Source: Sphingobacteriales bacterium (GTDB lineage: Bacteria; Bacteroidota; Bacteroidia; Sphingobacteriales; Sphingobacteriaceae). Taken from it: a stretch of 57,157 nucleotides of DNA. Below the pieces are notes generated by a model. It was not told the DNA's origin. It ran no database searches and was given only the letters and a program-made list of their open reading frames with translations. The DNA is taken from NCBI GenBank assembly GCA_004293485.1, contig RDYW01000043.1, positions 1 to 57,157 on the forward strand, in the 5' to 3' direction. Within the stretch, counting starts at the first letter, position 1, and every line of letters starts with the position of its first letter. Both the position numbers and the translations under genes were made by a program. This document shows positions 19,501 through 27,513 of the stretch, piece by piece.

Positions 19501-21041
19501 CAAAAGGTTATGTTTCAAATAAAGCAATTGCCAACGGTAAAAGTCCTCAAAATACAACTGTAACAGCACAATCTCAAAATGGTAACAACACTAGTGTAAA
19601 AGATCCTGATTGCCCTACTTGTACTGTAACCGAAATTATTAAAAAACCGCAAATATCTTTGCTTAAAACAGCTGTATTTAACGATGCCAATGGCGATACC
19701 TTTGCACAAGAGGGCGAAACCATTACCTATACTTTTACAATCAAAAACACAGGAAATGCAACCATTAATAATATTACATTATCCGATATTAAACTTGGCT
19801 TGGTAAACGTACCTTTTACATTTGCTACCTTAATACCTGGCCAAATGGGCACATATACTGTTAATTACCCACTTACCCAAGCCAATATTGATGCTGGTAG
19901 TATATCAAATACAGCCATAGCTATCGGTTTCGATCAAGCAAATGTTAAAGTATCCGATACCTCGGGCACCAGTAACGATAACGATGCCCCTACGGTTACC
20001 GTAATTGATAAAAAACCAAGCATCAGTTTAATAAAATCGAGCACTATAACCGATATAAACAACAATGGCATTACCGATATAGGAGATAAAATAAACTACA
20101 TATTTACCGTAAAAAATACGGGTAACGTTACCCTAAGCAATATTACAGTAACAGATGTAAAGGCCCCAATTATAGGTGGCCCGATAGCTAAATTAAATCC
20201 ATTAGAAGTAAATAATACTGCCTTTACGGCAAGCCACATTATAACCCAAGCCGATGTTGATAAAGGTTTTGTGTATAATATTGCTACCGTGTTGGCATCA
20301 TCGCCAGGCGAAACCAACAACGTTGTTGATACATCAAAAAATGGAAATCCAACCAAACCTACTGACATTATCGACCCTGTATGCCCTGAGTGTACCATTA
20401 CACCTGTTACACAAGTCGGAAAAATTACTTTAGTTAAAAGAGTTATCAATACAGGTACAGGCCCTAATGGAGTATTTTTGCTAGGCGAGGTTATACGCTA
20501 TTCGTTTACCATTACCAACGTGGGTAATGTAACCTTAAAATCTATTATACTAACCGACCCACGATTTTTAACACCAAACATTGAGTTACCAAGCTCGATA
20601 TTGTTACCCAAAGAGTCGCTTATTGTAAATGGCGAGTATACCGTAACAGCCGCTGATATTGCTGCTGGCATTATTAAAAACCAAGCTATAGTTAAAGGTA
20701 TAGATCCTAGAAATGCTGTAGTAGAAGATAAATCGGGTACTGAAAACGAAACCGACGACAATACAGTTACATCACTAATTGATGGATTTTTTATACCCAA
20801 TGTATTTACACCTAATAACGATGGTATAAACGATACTTTCGAAATTAAAGGTATCGAAAATTATAAAGGTGTTGAAATAGAGGTATTTAACCGTTGGGGA
20901 AATCAAGTGTATAAAAACATGAATTACCAAAACCAATGGCTAGCCGACGGCTTAAACGAGGGTACATATTACTACTTAGTGAGATTAAAAACTGCTACCG
21001 AACCTAAAATTGTAAAAGGTTGGGTACTTATTAAACATTAA
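16551..21041 (+). CDS. Giant secreted repeat adhesin with T9SS type-B sorting domain
   Basis: 1496 residues. A signal peptide (1-26, ending SYAS) leads to a GEVED-like segment (about 65-180, WVDFDNNGIYSADE), an SdrD-B-like stretch (about 185-310) and two cadherin/Ig-like linkers (about 325-520). Seven conserved repeats of the DUF11/DUF7507 type follow, starting near 527, 646, 777, 901, 1032, 1156 and 1290, each with a core such as GDKIEYTFTVKNTG. Repeats 2-6 alternate between two subtypes, and a CPTC or CPEC pair follows repeats 2, 4 and 6. The last 85 residues (IPNVFTPNNDGINDTF, EVFNRWGNQVYK, GTYYYLV) form the CHU_C domain that routes proteins through type IX secretion. With the next two genes this resembles an sprB-sprF arrangement; adhesion or gliding is inferred. 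Confidence 0.9.
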   Translation: MNKLYSKIVLLSIIIFCAIVASNSYASNNKLGINKKLVNRFSTKNINSKSPIHNNGIVFPININPLVVPNLKVNQTADYKFSYLVSNTKNIPAISYLWVDFDNNGIYSADEAALATIPANAVNFKVNVSFANATFINKLKIGTLNIKFTTTTTTLTDDELTPTLDERSTSMGVDGETETFSEKSIAGITISGSVFTDGNGITDAIIFGTGVGIIEGIPLNAYLLDNTNTVISKAVFSLGGSYKFENLYKGTYIVAISRNNYSNGTLLTSLVPNLPTGWNLAGESYGSIGNLPLGIEPGLPNMQIPIVTQTAAGGTDIFGVNFGLNRTPTATNDEVSTPINTPVADCNLVANDNDPDGNQTIDKTTIILIDPADGLKKTTVTLIGKGEFKVNAAGEVSFTPVHNFLGVAPVISYTVKDKGGIESNTGIIKLVVKPVGVDDAKILDEEVPSVTINVLANDGISGILAVPAETFENPADATIVANPNGDITFIFPPNQKVPNTYVYTYVLKTADGVYSDPITATITVAYSPAITLIKTAEFNDTNNDGLAQAGETITYGFKVTNTGNVPIVNITVSDPKISLLNAAVLPNPLKPGETGFLTILPNIYTITPADIQAGQVVNTATAQGFEPVTKKTVNSTSEVIVIFPVLKLKLVKSSKIIDVNNNGFTDVGDKIEYTFTVTNTGTVPIINVGITDPKIGILNAAISPSTLAPGQVGVLVSANTYIITLNDIIKGYVSNKATADGTNAQNTPVSATSQNGNLTSITDPTCPTCTITEIIKKPQISLLKTAVFNDANADTYAQVGETITYTFTIKNTGNVTINSITLNDAMLAMVNVTINPASLLPGQMGTYTVNYPLSQANIDEGSVSNTAIAIGFDPSNVEVSDTSGTSNDNNNPTVITIEKSPSISLIKTSQIIDVNNNGITDEGDKIEYTFTVKNTGKLPVNNISITDPKIAILNVAIIPSSLSPNETGVLTSANTYTITSTDITKGYVSNKAIANGKSPQNTTVTAQSQNGNNTSVKDPDCPTCTVTEIIKKPQISLLKTAVFNDANGDTFAQEGETITYTFTIKNTGNATINNITLSDIKLGLVNVPFTFATLIPGQMGTYTVNYPLTQANIDAGSISNTAIAIGFDQANVKVSDTSGTSNDNDAPTVTVIDKKPSISLIKSSTITDINNNGITDIGDKINYIFTVKNTGNVTLSNITVTDVKAPIIGGPIAKLNPLEVNNTAFTASHIITQADVDKGFVYNIATVLASSPGETNNVVDTSKNGNPTKPTDIIDPVCPECTITPVTQVGKITLVKRVINTGTGPNGVFLLGEVIRYSFTITNVGNVTLKSIILTDPRFLTPNIELPSSILLPKESLIVNGEYTVTAADIAAGIIKNQAIVKGIDPRNAVVEDKSGTENETDDNTVTSLIDGFFIPNVFTPNNDGINDTFEIKGIENYKGVEIEVFNRWGNQVYKNMNYQNQWLADGLNEGTYYYLVRLKTATEPKIVKGWVLIKH

Positions 21042-21082
21042 TTTGTAATTTAAACTAAGTAGCTTAACTAGAAGTATTTAAC

Positions 21083-22090
21083 ATGCAAAATATTAAAAAA
21101 AACATCATTATCATTATTATAACTTTTGTTGCTTTTAAAACAGCAAATGCGCAACAAAATATACAGTTTACACAATACATGTTTAATTCACTAAGCGTAA
21201 ACCCTGCTTATGCGGGGTACAAAGAAGAGTGGTTTGTACAATCGGGCTTACGCACCCAATGGGTTGGGATTGATGGCGCACCCAAAACAGGCTCACTATC
21301 TGTTGATGGTATTATCGACCCTGAACATAAAAAAATGGGTATTGGTTTACAATTAACAGGCGATAAACTTGGGCCTCAATCGTCAGTATCAGGTTATTTA
21401 AACTATGCTTACCGATTACAGCTTGATGCATTTGATACCAAAAGGCTAAGTTTTGGGCTAGGCGTAGGGGTTACAAATTATAGCTTAGATGGTGGCATAT
21501 TAAATTCGGTGGTTAAAAACGACCCTAGTGTACCTATATCGCAGTTTAGTAATTTTATACCCGATGCCCGTGTAGGAGTGTATTACAATACGAATAAATT
21601 TTACACAGGTGTTTCAATATCCGATTTGTTCTCTGGTGGTATAGGTGATAATTTAGTAGATGTAAACTCGGTAACTTATAGCAATATAAAGCGAAAACGT
21701 AACCTATACTTTATTATGGGTACTTTGCATAATCTTAACGAAGAATTAAAGTTACGCCCAAGCATTTTAGTAAAAGAAGATTTTAGAGGCCCTACAAGTT
21801 TAGATATCAATACCATGTTTATTTTTAAAGATAAATTTTGGTTGGGCGCATCGTACCGTACGGCTTTAAACGCTAAATTTCAAAATTATAGCCAAGGACA
21901 ATATTTAACCAGCACAAATGCGATGTCGGCGGTGATGCAAATTTTTGTAACAGACGAATTAAGGGTTGGATATTCGTACGATTATACGCTTAATGGGCTA
22001 AGAACCCAGCAAAGTGGCGCACACGAAATTACCATTGGCCTTACCCTGCCACGCAAAAATCAACGTATATTAAGTCCTCGTTACTTTTAA
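21083..22090 (+). CDS. PorP/SprF-family type IX secretion membrane protein
   Basis: 335 residues with a signal peptide (ending ANAQ) and then the family opening QFTQYMFNSLSVNPAYAGY, followed by a beta-barrel of alternating strands and the GYSYDYTLNGL segment near the end. SprF proteins sit in the outer membrane and are needed for surface display of their dedicated type-B adhesin, usually encoded just upstream, as here (41 bp after the adhesin). The pair is therefore best read as adhesin plus its own outer-membrane partner. Confidence 0.95.
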   Translation: MQNIKKNIIIIIITFVAFKTANAQQNIQFTQYMFNSLSVNPAYAGYKEEWFVQSGLRTQWVGIDGAPKTGSLSVDGIIDPEHKKMGIGLQLTGDKLGPQSSVSGYLNYAYRLQLDAFDTKRLSFGLGVGVTNYSLDGGILNSVVKNDPSVPISQFSNFIPDARVGVYYNTNKFYTGVSISDLFSGGIGDNLVDVNSVTYSNIKRKRNLYFIMGTLHNLNEELKLRPSILVKEDFRGPTSLDINTMFIFKDKFWLGASYRTALNAKFQNYSQGQYLTSTNAMSAVMQIFVTDELRVGYSYDYTLNGLRTQQSGAHEITIGLTLPRKNQRILSPRYF

Positions 22091-22125
22091 CAAAGCAAAT
22101 TTTTAAAAAAATTAACCTCAATAAA

Positions 22126-24078
22126 ATGAACAATAAATACTTAACTTTTATTTTGATATTTATTTTAAGCCTATCAAATGCTTCTTTACTTTACAGCCAA
22201 GATAAAGACGATTTACAAAAAAAAGCCGATAAAGCTTACGCATCTTTTAATTATAAAGATGCTAGCGAAATATACATTCAACTAGCTGAAAGCAAAGTAT
22301 ATAAAATTAAAAATTTAAGCCACCTGGCCAACTGTTACGTAAAATTAAACAATAGCCTTAAGGCCGAAAAAATATATGAGCAATTAAGGGTGCTTACTCA
22401 AAACAGTGTAGAAGTACTTAAACCATACGCCCAAGTGCTTAAATTAAACGCTAAATACAGCCAGGCAAAACAAGTATTTATTGATTATATTTTATCATCT
22501 AAAGATACAGCTTCGGTTATAAACGATTTAATAGGTTGCGATTCGGCCATTACTTGGATGGCTAAACCTACTAGCCACATTATAACCAACCAAAATGCAG
22601 TAAATACCGGTTTGTCAAATTTTGGAATTTTTGACAACAACAATAAAGCCTATTTTGTTACCGAAGCAACGCCAATATCCCCAAAAAATCAATACAAACG
22701 AACTGGAAACTCATTCTTAAAAATTTATACGGCCAGTATTGCACAAGATTATAAACTTAACAACCCAAAAATAGACAGTGCAATTTATAATTTCGAAAAA
22801 TATCATACAGGGCCCTTAATAACCAATAAAGCTGGCGATAAATTTTACGTAACCACCAACCACGAAGGAAGTAAAGGAAAAAAAACTAAAGAAAATAAAA
22901 TAAAATTTAAAAATAATAACCTCGAGCTTTACATTTTTACTCTTAAAGCAGGAAAATTTAAAGCCGAAGCTTTTGCTTACAACAATGTAAAATTATACTC
23001 GGTAGGGCAGGCCGCTTTAAGTAGCGATGAACAAACATTGTATTTTACATCTGATATGCCTGGTGGATATGGTGGTACCGATATTTGGTACAGCAGTTTA
23101 ACTAGCGATGGCAAATGGGATAAACCACAAAATGCTGGTAACCAAGTTAATACACACGAAAACGAAATGTTTGCTACCCTTACCGCCGATACTTTGTATT
23201 TTGCCAGCAATGGGCATATAGGCATGGGTGGGCTCGATATTTTTAAAAGCGTGGGCGCTAAAAACAGTTGGACAGCACCTATAAATTTAAAATACCCTAC
23301 CAATTCGCCGACCGACGATTTTTTATATACTGCCAAACAAATAAGTGCCGATACCATCATAGGTTACTTTTCATCAAACCGTGTAGGTGGTAAAGGTAAC
23401 GACGATATTTATAGCCATATTTACATTAAACCTAAGCCTCCTGTATTTGCCGTAAAAGGTAAAATACTAAAAAAACCTACGCAAATAGTGCTACCAAGTG
23501 CTAACCTAAGCATGTATGCCGATGGTATTAAAATGGTAGATAATGTTAAACCCAATGTCGATGGTACTTACTATTTTGATTTAAAGGGCGATGCCGATTA
23601 TGCTGTGGTTGCTAAAAAAGAACGTTTTTTAGCCGATTCTGTATTATTATCAACCAAGGGTTTAACACAATCAAAAACCTTTGAGGTAGATTTATCTTTA
23701 GATTCGTTATTCCAAATTAATAAAGTAATTGGTATAGCCAATATTTATTACGATTTTGATCAAGACTCTATTCGTTCCGATGCCTCAAAAATTTTAGATG
23801 GTTTGGTACGCACTATGTTGGATAATCCTACATTAGAAATCGAGCTTCGCTCGCATACCGATAGCCGAGCTAATGATGCCTATAACCTTGCACTTTCGCA
23901 ACGCCGGGCTACATCAGCCGTTAATTATATTGTTGGTCGTGGCATTAAAGCAAGTAGAATTATAGCCAAAGGATATGGCGAAAAACTATTGGTAAATAAA
24001 TGTAAAAATGAAGTTGAATGTACTGAAGAGGAACACCAAGCCAATAGGCGTACCGATTTTAAAATACTGAAATACTAA
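22126..24078 (+). CDS. OmpA-family protein with PD40-like repeats
   Basis: 650 residues. A signal peptide (1-25) precedes TPR-like helices (about 28-130: AYASFNYKDASEIYIQLAE), then PD40/WD40-like beta repeats (LSSDEQTLYFTSDMPGGYGG, then ATLTADTLYFASNGHIGMGG), a carboxypeptidase-regulatory-like strand region, and a C-terminal OmpA domain. The latter is recognisable from IYYDFDQDSIRSDA, ELRSHTDSRANDAYN and NRRTDFKI and binds peptidoglycan. Such proteins accompany adhesin/SprF pairs and probably anchor or couple the secretion apparatus to the cell wall. It ends in a clear terminator. Confidence 0.93.
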   Translation: MNNKYLTFILIFILSLSNASLLYSQDKDDLQKKADKAYASFNYKDASEIYIQLAESKVYKIKNLSHLANCYVKLNNSLKAEKIYEQLRVLTQNSVEVLKPYAQVLKLNAKYSQAKQVFIDYILSSKDTASVINDLIGCDSAITWMAKPTSHIITNQNAVNTGLSNFGIFDNNNKAYFVTEATPISPKNQYKRTGNSFLKIYTASIAQDYKLNNPKIDSAIYNFEKYHTGPLITNKAGDKFYVTTNHEGSKGKKTKENKIKFKNNNLELYIFTLKAGKFKAEAFAYNNVKLYSVGQAALSSDEQTLYFTSDMPGGYGGTDIWYSSLTSDGKWDKPQNAGNQVNTHENEMFATLTADTLYFASNGHIGMGGLDIFKSVGAKNSWTAPINLKYPTNSPTDDFLYTAKQISADTIIGYFSSNRVGGKGNDDIYSHIYIKPKPPVFAVKGKILKKPTQIVLPSANLSMYADGIKMVDNVKPNVDGTYYFDLKGDADYAVVAKKERFLADSVLLSTKGLTQSKTFEVDLSLDSLFQINKVIGIANIYYDFDQDSIRSDASKILDGLVRTMLDNPTLEIELRSHTDSRANDAYNLALSQRRATSAVNYIVGRGIKASRIIAKGYGEKLLVNKCKNEVECTEEEHQANRRTDFKILKY

Positions 24079-24115
24079 GTTTTATTTATTCATTAAGCAA
24101 AATTTAAAATATTTA

Positions 24116-24147
24116 AAAAGTCTCGCTATTATTTGGGAGACTTTTTT
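24116..24147 (+). terminator. Rho-independent terminator after the OmpA gene
   Basis: AAAAGTCTC (24116-24124) pairs with GAGACTTTT (24137-24145) across a 12-base loop and runs into a T tract. It closes the adhesin-SprF-OmpA cluster and separates it from the DUF3467 gene 12 bp further on. Confidence 0.8.
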
Positions 24148-24158
24148 AATTTAGAGCT

Positions 24159-24476
24159 ATGGAACAACAAGTGAACGATAACCAACTAAATATTGAGCTA
24201 AGCGAAGAAATTGCCGAAGGCATTTATGCCAATTTAGCCATTATTACCCACTCTAGCAGCGAGTTCGTATTAGATTTTATACGTATAATGCCTGGTACAC
24301 CAAAATCGAAAGTTAAAAGTAGAATTATTTTAACGCCCGACCATGCCAAACGATTATTGTACGCTTTAGAAGATAATCTTAACAAGTTTGAAATCGCTAA
24401 TGGTAAAATTAGTGGCGGAAACGAGCCTAGCAATGGCTTACCATTTAACTTTGGCGGCCCCACAGCGCAAGCATAA
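24159..24476 (+). CDS. DUF3467-domain protein
   Basis: 105 residues, soluble. The sequence IELSEEIAEGIYANLAIITHSSSEFVLDFIRIMPG followed by KSRIILTPDHAKRLLYALEDNL is the DUF3467 pattern found in many bacteria. The function is unknown. The C-terminus is Gly/Pro-rich (GGNEPSNGLPFNFGG). Its 3' end overlaps the start of the channel gene. Confidence 0.9.
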   Translation: MEQQVNDNQLNIELSEEIAEGIYANLAIITHSSSEFVLDFIRIMPGTPKSKVKSRIILTPDHAKRLLYALEDNLNKFEIANGKISGGNEPSNGLPFNFGGPTAQA

Positions 24477-25182
24477 TATTTGTGTTTTGGTAAAAAAACA
24501 TATCCATAAAATATTAAAAGGCAATAACTACTGCCCCGAATATGAAATATCGGGCTACCCGCTACATTTTAAACGAACAAAAGCCATATGGCATAACCAG
24601 CACTATAATGACTTTGGTTTGGAGCGTATTTTTCGGCTTTGCTTGTCAAGCTTAATGTTTATATACCCAGGTATTTTAGTAGAAACTTTGTTTAATTCTA
24701 AAACCTATGTGAATAGAAAGTTAGCTGCCGAATTTTATGTAGTTTTTAAAACCTTATTTCCATTATTGGTTTTATATTACGGTTGGTACACCAATACCTT
24801 TGTTTATTACCTAAATATTTACCTATTATCCGAAACATACATTTATCTATTTAGTAAAATATTTTTAGCCGAACACCACTCTCAAACTAGTAACAAACGC
24901 ACACTTTTATTATTAATTTTTAATTTTATTGAGTTAGGCTTGGCTTTTGCAGTAATTTATACGGCGGGTAACTATTTAAATGCACCTATAAATAATACGG
25001 TTGATGCCATCTATTTCTCGTTTGTTACCAGTGCCACCGTAGGCTATGGCGATTTTCATCCTATTACCCAAATTGGTAAACTTATAACTTTAGCACAAAT
25101 ATTATGTTCAATTTCGTTTATCGTGTTATTTTTTAACTTCTTTTCGGGGGCAAATAACCAAGCTTCCGAAAAGAAAAATTAG
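24433..25182 (+). CDS. Two-helix-type potassium channel family protein
   Basis: About 249 residues from the ATG at 24433, which overlaps DUF3467 by 44 bases; an even longer frame is open from 24388, and a start nearer 24480 at a non-ATG codon cannot be excluded. The protein has four to five membrane segments. The selectivity filter TVGYGDF (about 203-209) lies in a classic pore loop (AIYFSFVTSATVGYGDFHP) followed by the last helix. It probably conducts K+ through the inner membrane. No RCK or cyclic-nucleotide domain is present, so gating is unclear. Confidence 0.85.
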   Translation: MAYHLTLAAPQRKHNICVLVKKHIHKILKGNNYCPEYEISGYPLHFKRTKAIWHNQHYNDFGLERIFRLCLSSLMFIYPGILVETLFNSKTYVNRKLAAEFYVVFKTLFPLLVLYYGWYTNTFVYYLNIYLLSETYIYLFSKIFLAEHHSQTSNKRTLLLLIFNFIELGLAFAVIYTAGNYLNAPINNTVDAIYFSFVTSATVGYGDFHPITQIGKLITLAQILCSISFIVLFFNFFSGANNQASEKKN

Positions 25183-25204
25183 GCATAATTAAATTTTTTT
25201 TAGC

Positions 25205-25573
25205 TTATTTGTGGTAATTTAAGGCAACAAAAGCGTGATTTATTTGTGCTTGTATAGGAGGGTTTAATTTTTTTATTTTTATTTTGATGCTTTTTAAATA
25301 AGGGAATTTTAAAAGTGTATTGTTTAACACAGTTTGCGCTACGGTTTCTATCAAATCGTAGTTTTTTTTAAATTCGTTTTCTAAAATAATGTATAAATCG
25401 GCATAATTAATAGTTTCGAGTAGGTTTTCGGTTTCTTGTGGCTTGCTACTTTTATAAGCTACTTCAAAATCTACCAAAAAATTGTTTCCTATTATTTTTT
25501 CTTCGGGGTACAGCCCAATATTTGCCTTAAATTGTACTCCTTCTAACCCTATGGTTTTTATAGCTTTACTCAT
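25205..25573 (-). CDS. folB: Dihydroneopterin aldolase
   Basis: 122 residues, the normal FolB length. Recognisable segments are IGLEGVQFKANIGLYPEEK, NNFLVDFEVAYK, INYADLYIILENEF (substrate-site region), LIETVAQTV (catalytic Glu in LIETVA) and IKIKKLNPPI. The enzyme converts dihydroneopterin to 6-hydroxymethyl-dihydropterin and glycolaldehyde in folate synthesis. It converges with the channel gene and lies 80 bp downstream of the RluA-family gene. Confidence 0.94.
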   Translation of the reverse strand: MSKAIKTIGLEGVQFKANIGLYPEEKIIGNNFLVDFEVAYKSSKPQETENLLETINYADLYIILENEFKKNYDLIETVAQTVLNNTLLKFPYLKSIKIKIKKLNPPIQAQINHAFVALNYHK

Positions 25574-25653
25574 GCTACTTCAAAGATTGGTGTTAAAATA
25601 AGGTTTATATAATTTTAGATCCATGTTTTTTGGTAAATTTTGGTAATTTAATG

Positions 25654-26358
25654 TTAAATGTTAAAGCGCTCAAACTTGTTCCAAAAGCCATCGTTGGGTA
25701 ATGGTGCAATAATGCTAATAGTTTCTTTTTTAATAGGATGTATAAATTGTAGCTGTTTAGCATGTAATGCAATACTTCCTTTTTTACTACCTCGTGGATA
25801 ACCATATTTATTGTCGCCCACAATGGGGCTACCTAAAGTAGATAGCTGTACGCGTATTTGATGTGGGCGGCCAGTAATAGGGTTTACTTTTATTAAGTAA
25901 TAATCATCTAAAAAACCTAAAACTTTGAAATTAAGTTCGGCAAATTGGCTACCCTTTAATTCGGTATTATAGGCTGTGGTAATATTTTTTTGAGGGTTTT
26001 TTATAAGCCAATGTTTTAAATTACCCTGCATTAGCTTGGGTTGCTGGCGTACCAATGCCCAATAAGTTTTGTGCATGTCTCGTTCTTTAAACATTTTGTT
26101 GATACGCTCTAAAGCTTTTGAAGTTTTGGCAAACAGTATAACCCCACTAACAGGCCTATCTATCCTGTGCACCACTCCCAAAAATGCTCCATTGGGCTTA
26201 TTGTATTTTTGGGCAATATATGCTTTTACCATTTCATCCATAGGCATATCGCCGGTTTCGTCTTCTTGCACTATCCAGCCTGGTTTTTTACATATAGCAA
26301 TTAAATGGTTATCTTCATATAAAACATCGGCATCGGTAATTTTAAAAAAATCTATCAT
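25654..26358 (-). CDS. RluA-family pseudouridine synthase
   Basis: 234 residues carrying only the catalytic domain without an N-terminal S4 domain, as in RluA/RluC-like short forms. The catalytic motif is VVHRIDRPVSG with Asp67. NHLIAICKKPGW and ITGRPHQIRVQL (substrate-binding end of the fold) are also present. It isomerises specific uridines in rRNA or tRNA; the target base cannot be deduced. The cysteine desulfurase gene lies 11 bp upstream on the same strand, suggesting cotranscription. Confidence 0.93.
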   Translation of the reverse strand: MIDFFKITDADVLYEDNHLIAICKKPGWIVQEDETGDMPMDEMVKAYIAQKYNKPNGAFLGVVHRIDRPVSGVILFAKTSKALERINKMFKERDMHKTYWALVRQQPKLMQGNLKHWLIKNPQKNITTAYNTELKGSQFAELNFKVLGFLDDYYLIKVNPITGRPHQIRVQLSTLGSPIVGDNKYGYPRGSKKGSIALHAKQLQFIHPIKKETISIIAPLPNDGFWNKFERFNI

Positions 26359-26369
26359 AGCTATATTTT

Positions 26370-27503
26370 TTACAAGTTTTTTGCTGCTACCAAAGTTTTT
26401 ACTACATAGTCAATTTCGGCAAAGGTATTGTATTTAGAAAACGAAAATCTAATGGATGGCCTTTTAGGGTTACTATGTATACCTGCTAAAACATGCGAAC
26501 CAATACTTGAACCCGATGAGCAAGCACTACCACCCGATGCCGAAATACCATGTATATCTAAATTAAAAAGTAGCATATCGGCCATTTCCATTTCGGGGAA
26601 GCTAACGTTTAAAACTGTGTAAAGGCTTTTATCTTCATCGGTTTCGCCGTTAAAATAGCAATCGGGTAAGTGCTTTTTTAAGGCTTGCATCATGTAATTT
26701 TTGAGCGCTAAAATGTGTTTTTTATGTTCATCCATATCGGCGTAAGCCAATTCTAAGGCTTTGGCTAAGCCCACAATGGCGTAAATGTTTTCGGTACCAC
26801 CACGCATATTACGTTCTTGTGCGCCACCAAAAACTAAGGGACTTATTTTTATGGTTGGGTTAATATATAAAAAACCCACACCTTTAGGCCCATGCAGTTT
26901 ATGTGCTGCGCAAACTATAAAATGGGCATTTAAGTTACTTAAATTGTGTACATAGTGGCCTACGGTTTGTACCGTATCGGTATGATAAATAGCATTATAC
27001 GTTTGGCAAATTTCACCTATCGTTTGTATATTGGTTAGGGTACCAATCTCGTTATTGGCTTGCATAAGCGAAACCAAAGTACGTGGTTTTGTTTTTAATA
27101 GTTGCTCTAAATGTTGCAAATCAATATTTCCTTTGCTATCATTTTGTACAAAACTTAGGAAAATGATGCCTTGTTTTTCGAGGTTTTGTAAAGTATGTAA
27201 AACAGCATGGTGTTCTAATTTTGAGGTAATAGCGTGGGTTAAGCCCAAACTTTGTATGCTACATGTAATAGCCATATTATCGGCTTCGGTACCGCCCGAT
27301 GTAAAAAAAATATTGGCAGGGGCGGTATTTAGTAAGCTAGCAACAGTTTTACGGGCTTTTTCTACCAATGTGCGGGCTTTGCGCCCATGGCTGTGTATAG
27401 ATGATGGGTTGCCGTAAAAGTTAGCCATTACCTCGGTCATCGCATTTACTACCAAAGGGTCGATGGCTGTGGTGGCTGCATTATCGAAGTAAACGTTTTC
27501 CAT
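26370..27503 (-). CDS. Cysteine desulfurase (NifS/IscS type)
   Basis: 377 residues, PLP-dependent. The Schiff-base lysine is Lys202 in CAAHKLHGPKG, and the persulfide-forming cysteine is Cys328 in SGGSACSSGS; GGTEADNMAI and HTDTVQT contact PLP. It removes sulfur from cysteine for Fe-S clusters and thiolated tRNA. The Cys loop is the longer class I type. It sits between glmM and an RluA-family gene, with nfu one gene further upstream. Confidence 0.95.
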   Translation of the reverse strand: MENVYFDNAATTAIDPLVVNAMTEVMANFYGNPSSIHSHGRKARTLVEKARKTVASLLNTAPANIFFTSGGTEADNMAITCSIQSLGLTHAITSKLEHHAVLHTLQNLEKQGIIFLSFVQNDSKGNIDLQHLEQLLKTKPRTLVSLMQANNEIGTLTNIQTIGEICQTYNAIYHTDTVQTVGHYVHNLSNLNAHFIVCAAHKLHGPKGVGFLYINPTIKISPLVFGGAQERNMRGGTENIYAIVGLAKALELAYADMDEHKKHILALKNYMMQALKKHLPDCYFNGETDEDKSLYTVLNVSFPEMEMADMLLFNLDIHGISASGGSACSSGSSIGSHVLAGIHSNPKRPSIRFSFSKYNTFAEIDYVVKTLVAAKNL

Positions 27504-27513
27504 TGTGTGGCGC

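Noticed and set aside
16835-20800. Several minus-strand frames inside the adhesin gene
   Set aside because: All are antisense to a continuous 1496-codon gene with clear domains and have the Val/Ser/Ile-rich composition expected of shadows.
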